15,088 nt of DNA, taken from contig SLLJ01000192.1 in the NCBI GenBank assembly GCA_007134165.1, positions 1-15,088 on the forward strand. The letters are read 5' to 3'. The DNA comes from Nitriliruptoraceae bacterium. Lineage in GTDB: Bacteria; Actinomycetota; Nitriliruptoria; Nitriliruptorales; Nitriliruptoraceae. Position numbers and translations under genes: made by a program. This document shows positions 14,546-15,088 of the stretch, in pieces (within the stretch, counting starts at the first letter, position 1; every line of letters begins with the position of its first letter). The notes under the pieces are model-generated. The model had not been told where the DNA came from and made no database searches. It saw nothing but the letters and a program-made list of their open reading frames with translations.

Positions 14546-15088
14546 GTGCCCCGGCGTCTCCACCCAGAGCGTCGATGATCGTCGCGGCGTTGCGCCGCAT
14601 GAGCTCGAGGTAGGTGTGTTCGGGGCTGCCGGGCTCGCCGGGCAGCACGTCGTCGGCGAGCGTGCCGACGTACACCGCACCGGTCTCGTCCGCGATCGTT
14701 CTCAGCACCCGGTCGGCGAACTCTTCCGCGCCGAACACGGCCGTGACCCCCCGTTGGTTGATCAGGTCGATGATGGCACGGACCTCGGCGGCCGAGGGCT
14801 CGGTGTAGTCCGAAGGCTGAACCGCGGCCGCGAACTGAAGCCCGTAGTCCCGCGCGAAGTAGGTCCAGGCGTCGTGGTAGGCGATCAGGATGCGGTTGTC
14901 GGGCGGGATCGTCTCGGCTGCGGCGGTGATGGCCTGATCCAGCGCCTCGAGTTGCGTGCGGGTGGCTTCGGCGTTGGTCGTGTAGTGCTCCCGCCCGTCC
15001 GGATCGAGCTCCCCGAGGACCTGCGCGATGGTGTCGACCAGCGTGGCCGCGTTGCGCAGCGAGGTCCACACGTGCGGGTTGGGGCCGA
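14532..15088 (-). CDS. Metal ABC transporter substrate-binding protein (C-terminal part)
   Basis: Partial gene: the open frame runs off the right edge, and only the C-terminal ~185 residues are present. It belongs to the cluster A-I (ZnuA/TroA/MntC-type) binding proteins, which deliver Zn, Mn or Fe to an ABC importer outside the membrane. Conserved marks are GPNPHVW at the edge (first His ligand), AYHDAWTYFARDYGL (second His), AVFGAEEFADRV, where the third ligand should fall and an acidic residue is present, and DDVLPGEPGSPEHTYLELMRRN near the end (last Asp ligand and tYlemmr-N). An acidic third ligand fits Mn/Fe-type more than three-histidine Zn-type proteins, but this is tentative. The GTG at 15071 is internal, not a start. 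The signal peptide and the rest of the operon lie outside. The TAG stop overlaps the convergent DUF3618-like gene by 14 nt. Confidence 0.9.
   Translation of the reverse strand, partial: GPNPHVWTSLRNAATLVDTIAQVLGELDPDGREHYTTNAEATRTQLEALDQAITAAAETIPPDNRILIAYHDAWTYFARDYGLQFAAAVQPSDYTEPSAAEVRAIIDLINQRGVTAVFGAEEFADRVLRTIADETGAVYVGTLADDVLPGEPGSPEHTYLELMRRNAATIIDALGGDAGALNPR

Overview
The window is GC-rich (roughly 70% by eye, with G or C at most third codon positions) and comes from a high-GC Actinomycetota. The lineage markers are a BldD-type regulator, an hrcA-dnaJ2 pair next to rsmE and phoH-ybeY-CBS, a DUF1469-type 'phage holin' membrane protein and a DUF3618-like partner. I cannot name the genus. 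A deep-branching class such as Nitriliruptoria is possible, but the sequence alone does not show it. I see no insertion sequence, prophage, CRISPR array, tRNA or rRNA.

Layout. Positions 1-573 hold no convincing gene, only palindromes, a CCCTG-rich stretch and a probable terminator. From 574 to 6684 (minus strand) lies a tight three-gene operon, in transcription order: a full-length NifJ-type pyruvate:ferredoxin oxidoreductase, a dihydroorotate-dehydrogenase-like flavoprotein that lacks the usual catalytic loop, and a GlcD/D-2-hydroxyglutarate-dehydrogenase-like FAD enzyme. From 6855 to 13385 (also minus) lies a housekeeping and stress block, in transcription order: hrcA, dnaJ, rsmE, a bldD-like regulator, phoH, ybeY and a CBS-domain CNNM/CorC-family membrane protein. 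From 13548 to 14545 (plus strand) are two small overlapping genes for membrane proteins, transcribed divergently from hrcA. From 14532 to the right edge (minus) is the C-terminal part of a metal ABC-transporter binding protein, convergent with them.

How the parts fit. HrcA is the heat-shock repressor. A degenerate CIRCE-like inverted repeat with the correct 9-nt spacer lies in its own promoter region, so the hrcA-dnaJ-rsmE unit is probably autoregulated. PhoH, YbeY and RsmE are RNA and ribosome maintenance factors. The BldD-like protein keeps the complete RXD-X8-RXXD cyclic-di-GMP signature and sits inside this block, behind its own 128-nt upstream region. A near-match to a BldD box occurs upstream of nifJ, which hints, weakly, that the regulator could act on the neighbouring oxidoreductase operon.

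The most interesting unit is nifJ with its DHOD-like and D-2-hydroxyacid dehydrogenase partners. The arrangement suggests 2-hydroxyacid oxidation to a 2-oxoacid followed by ferredoxin-linked decarboxylation. The role of the middle flavoprotein is not known to me.
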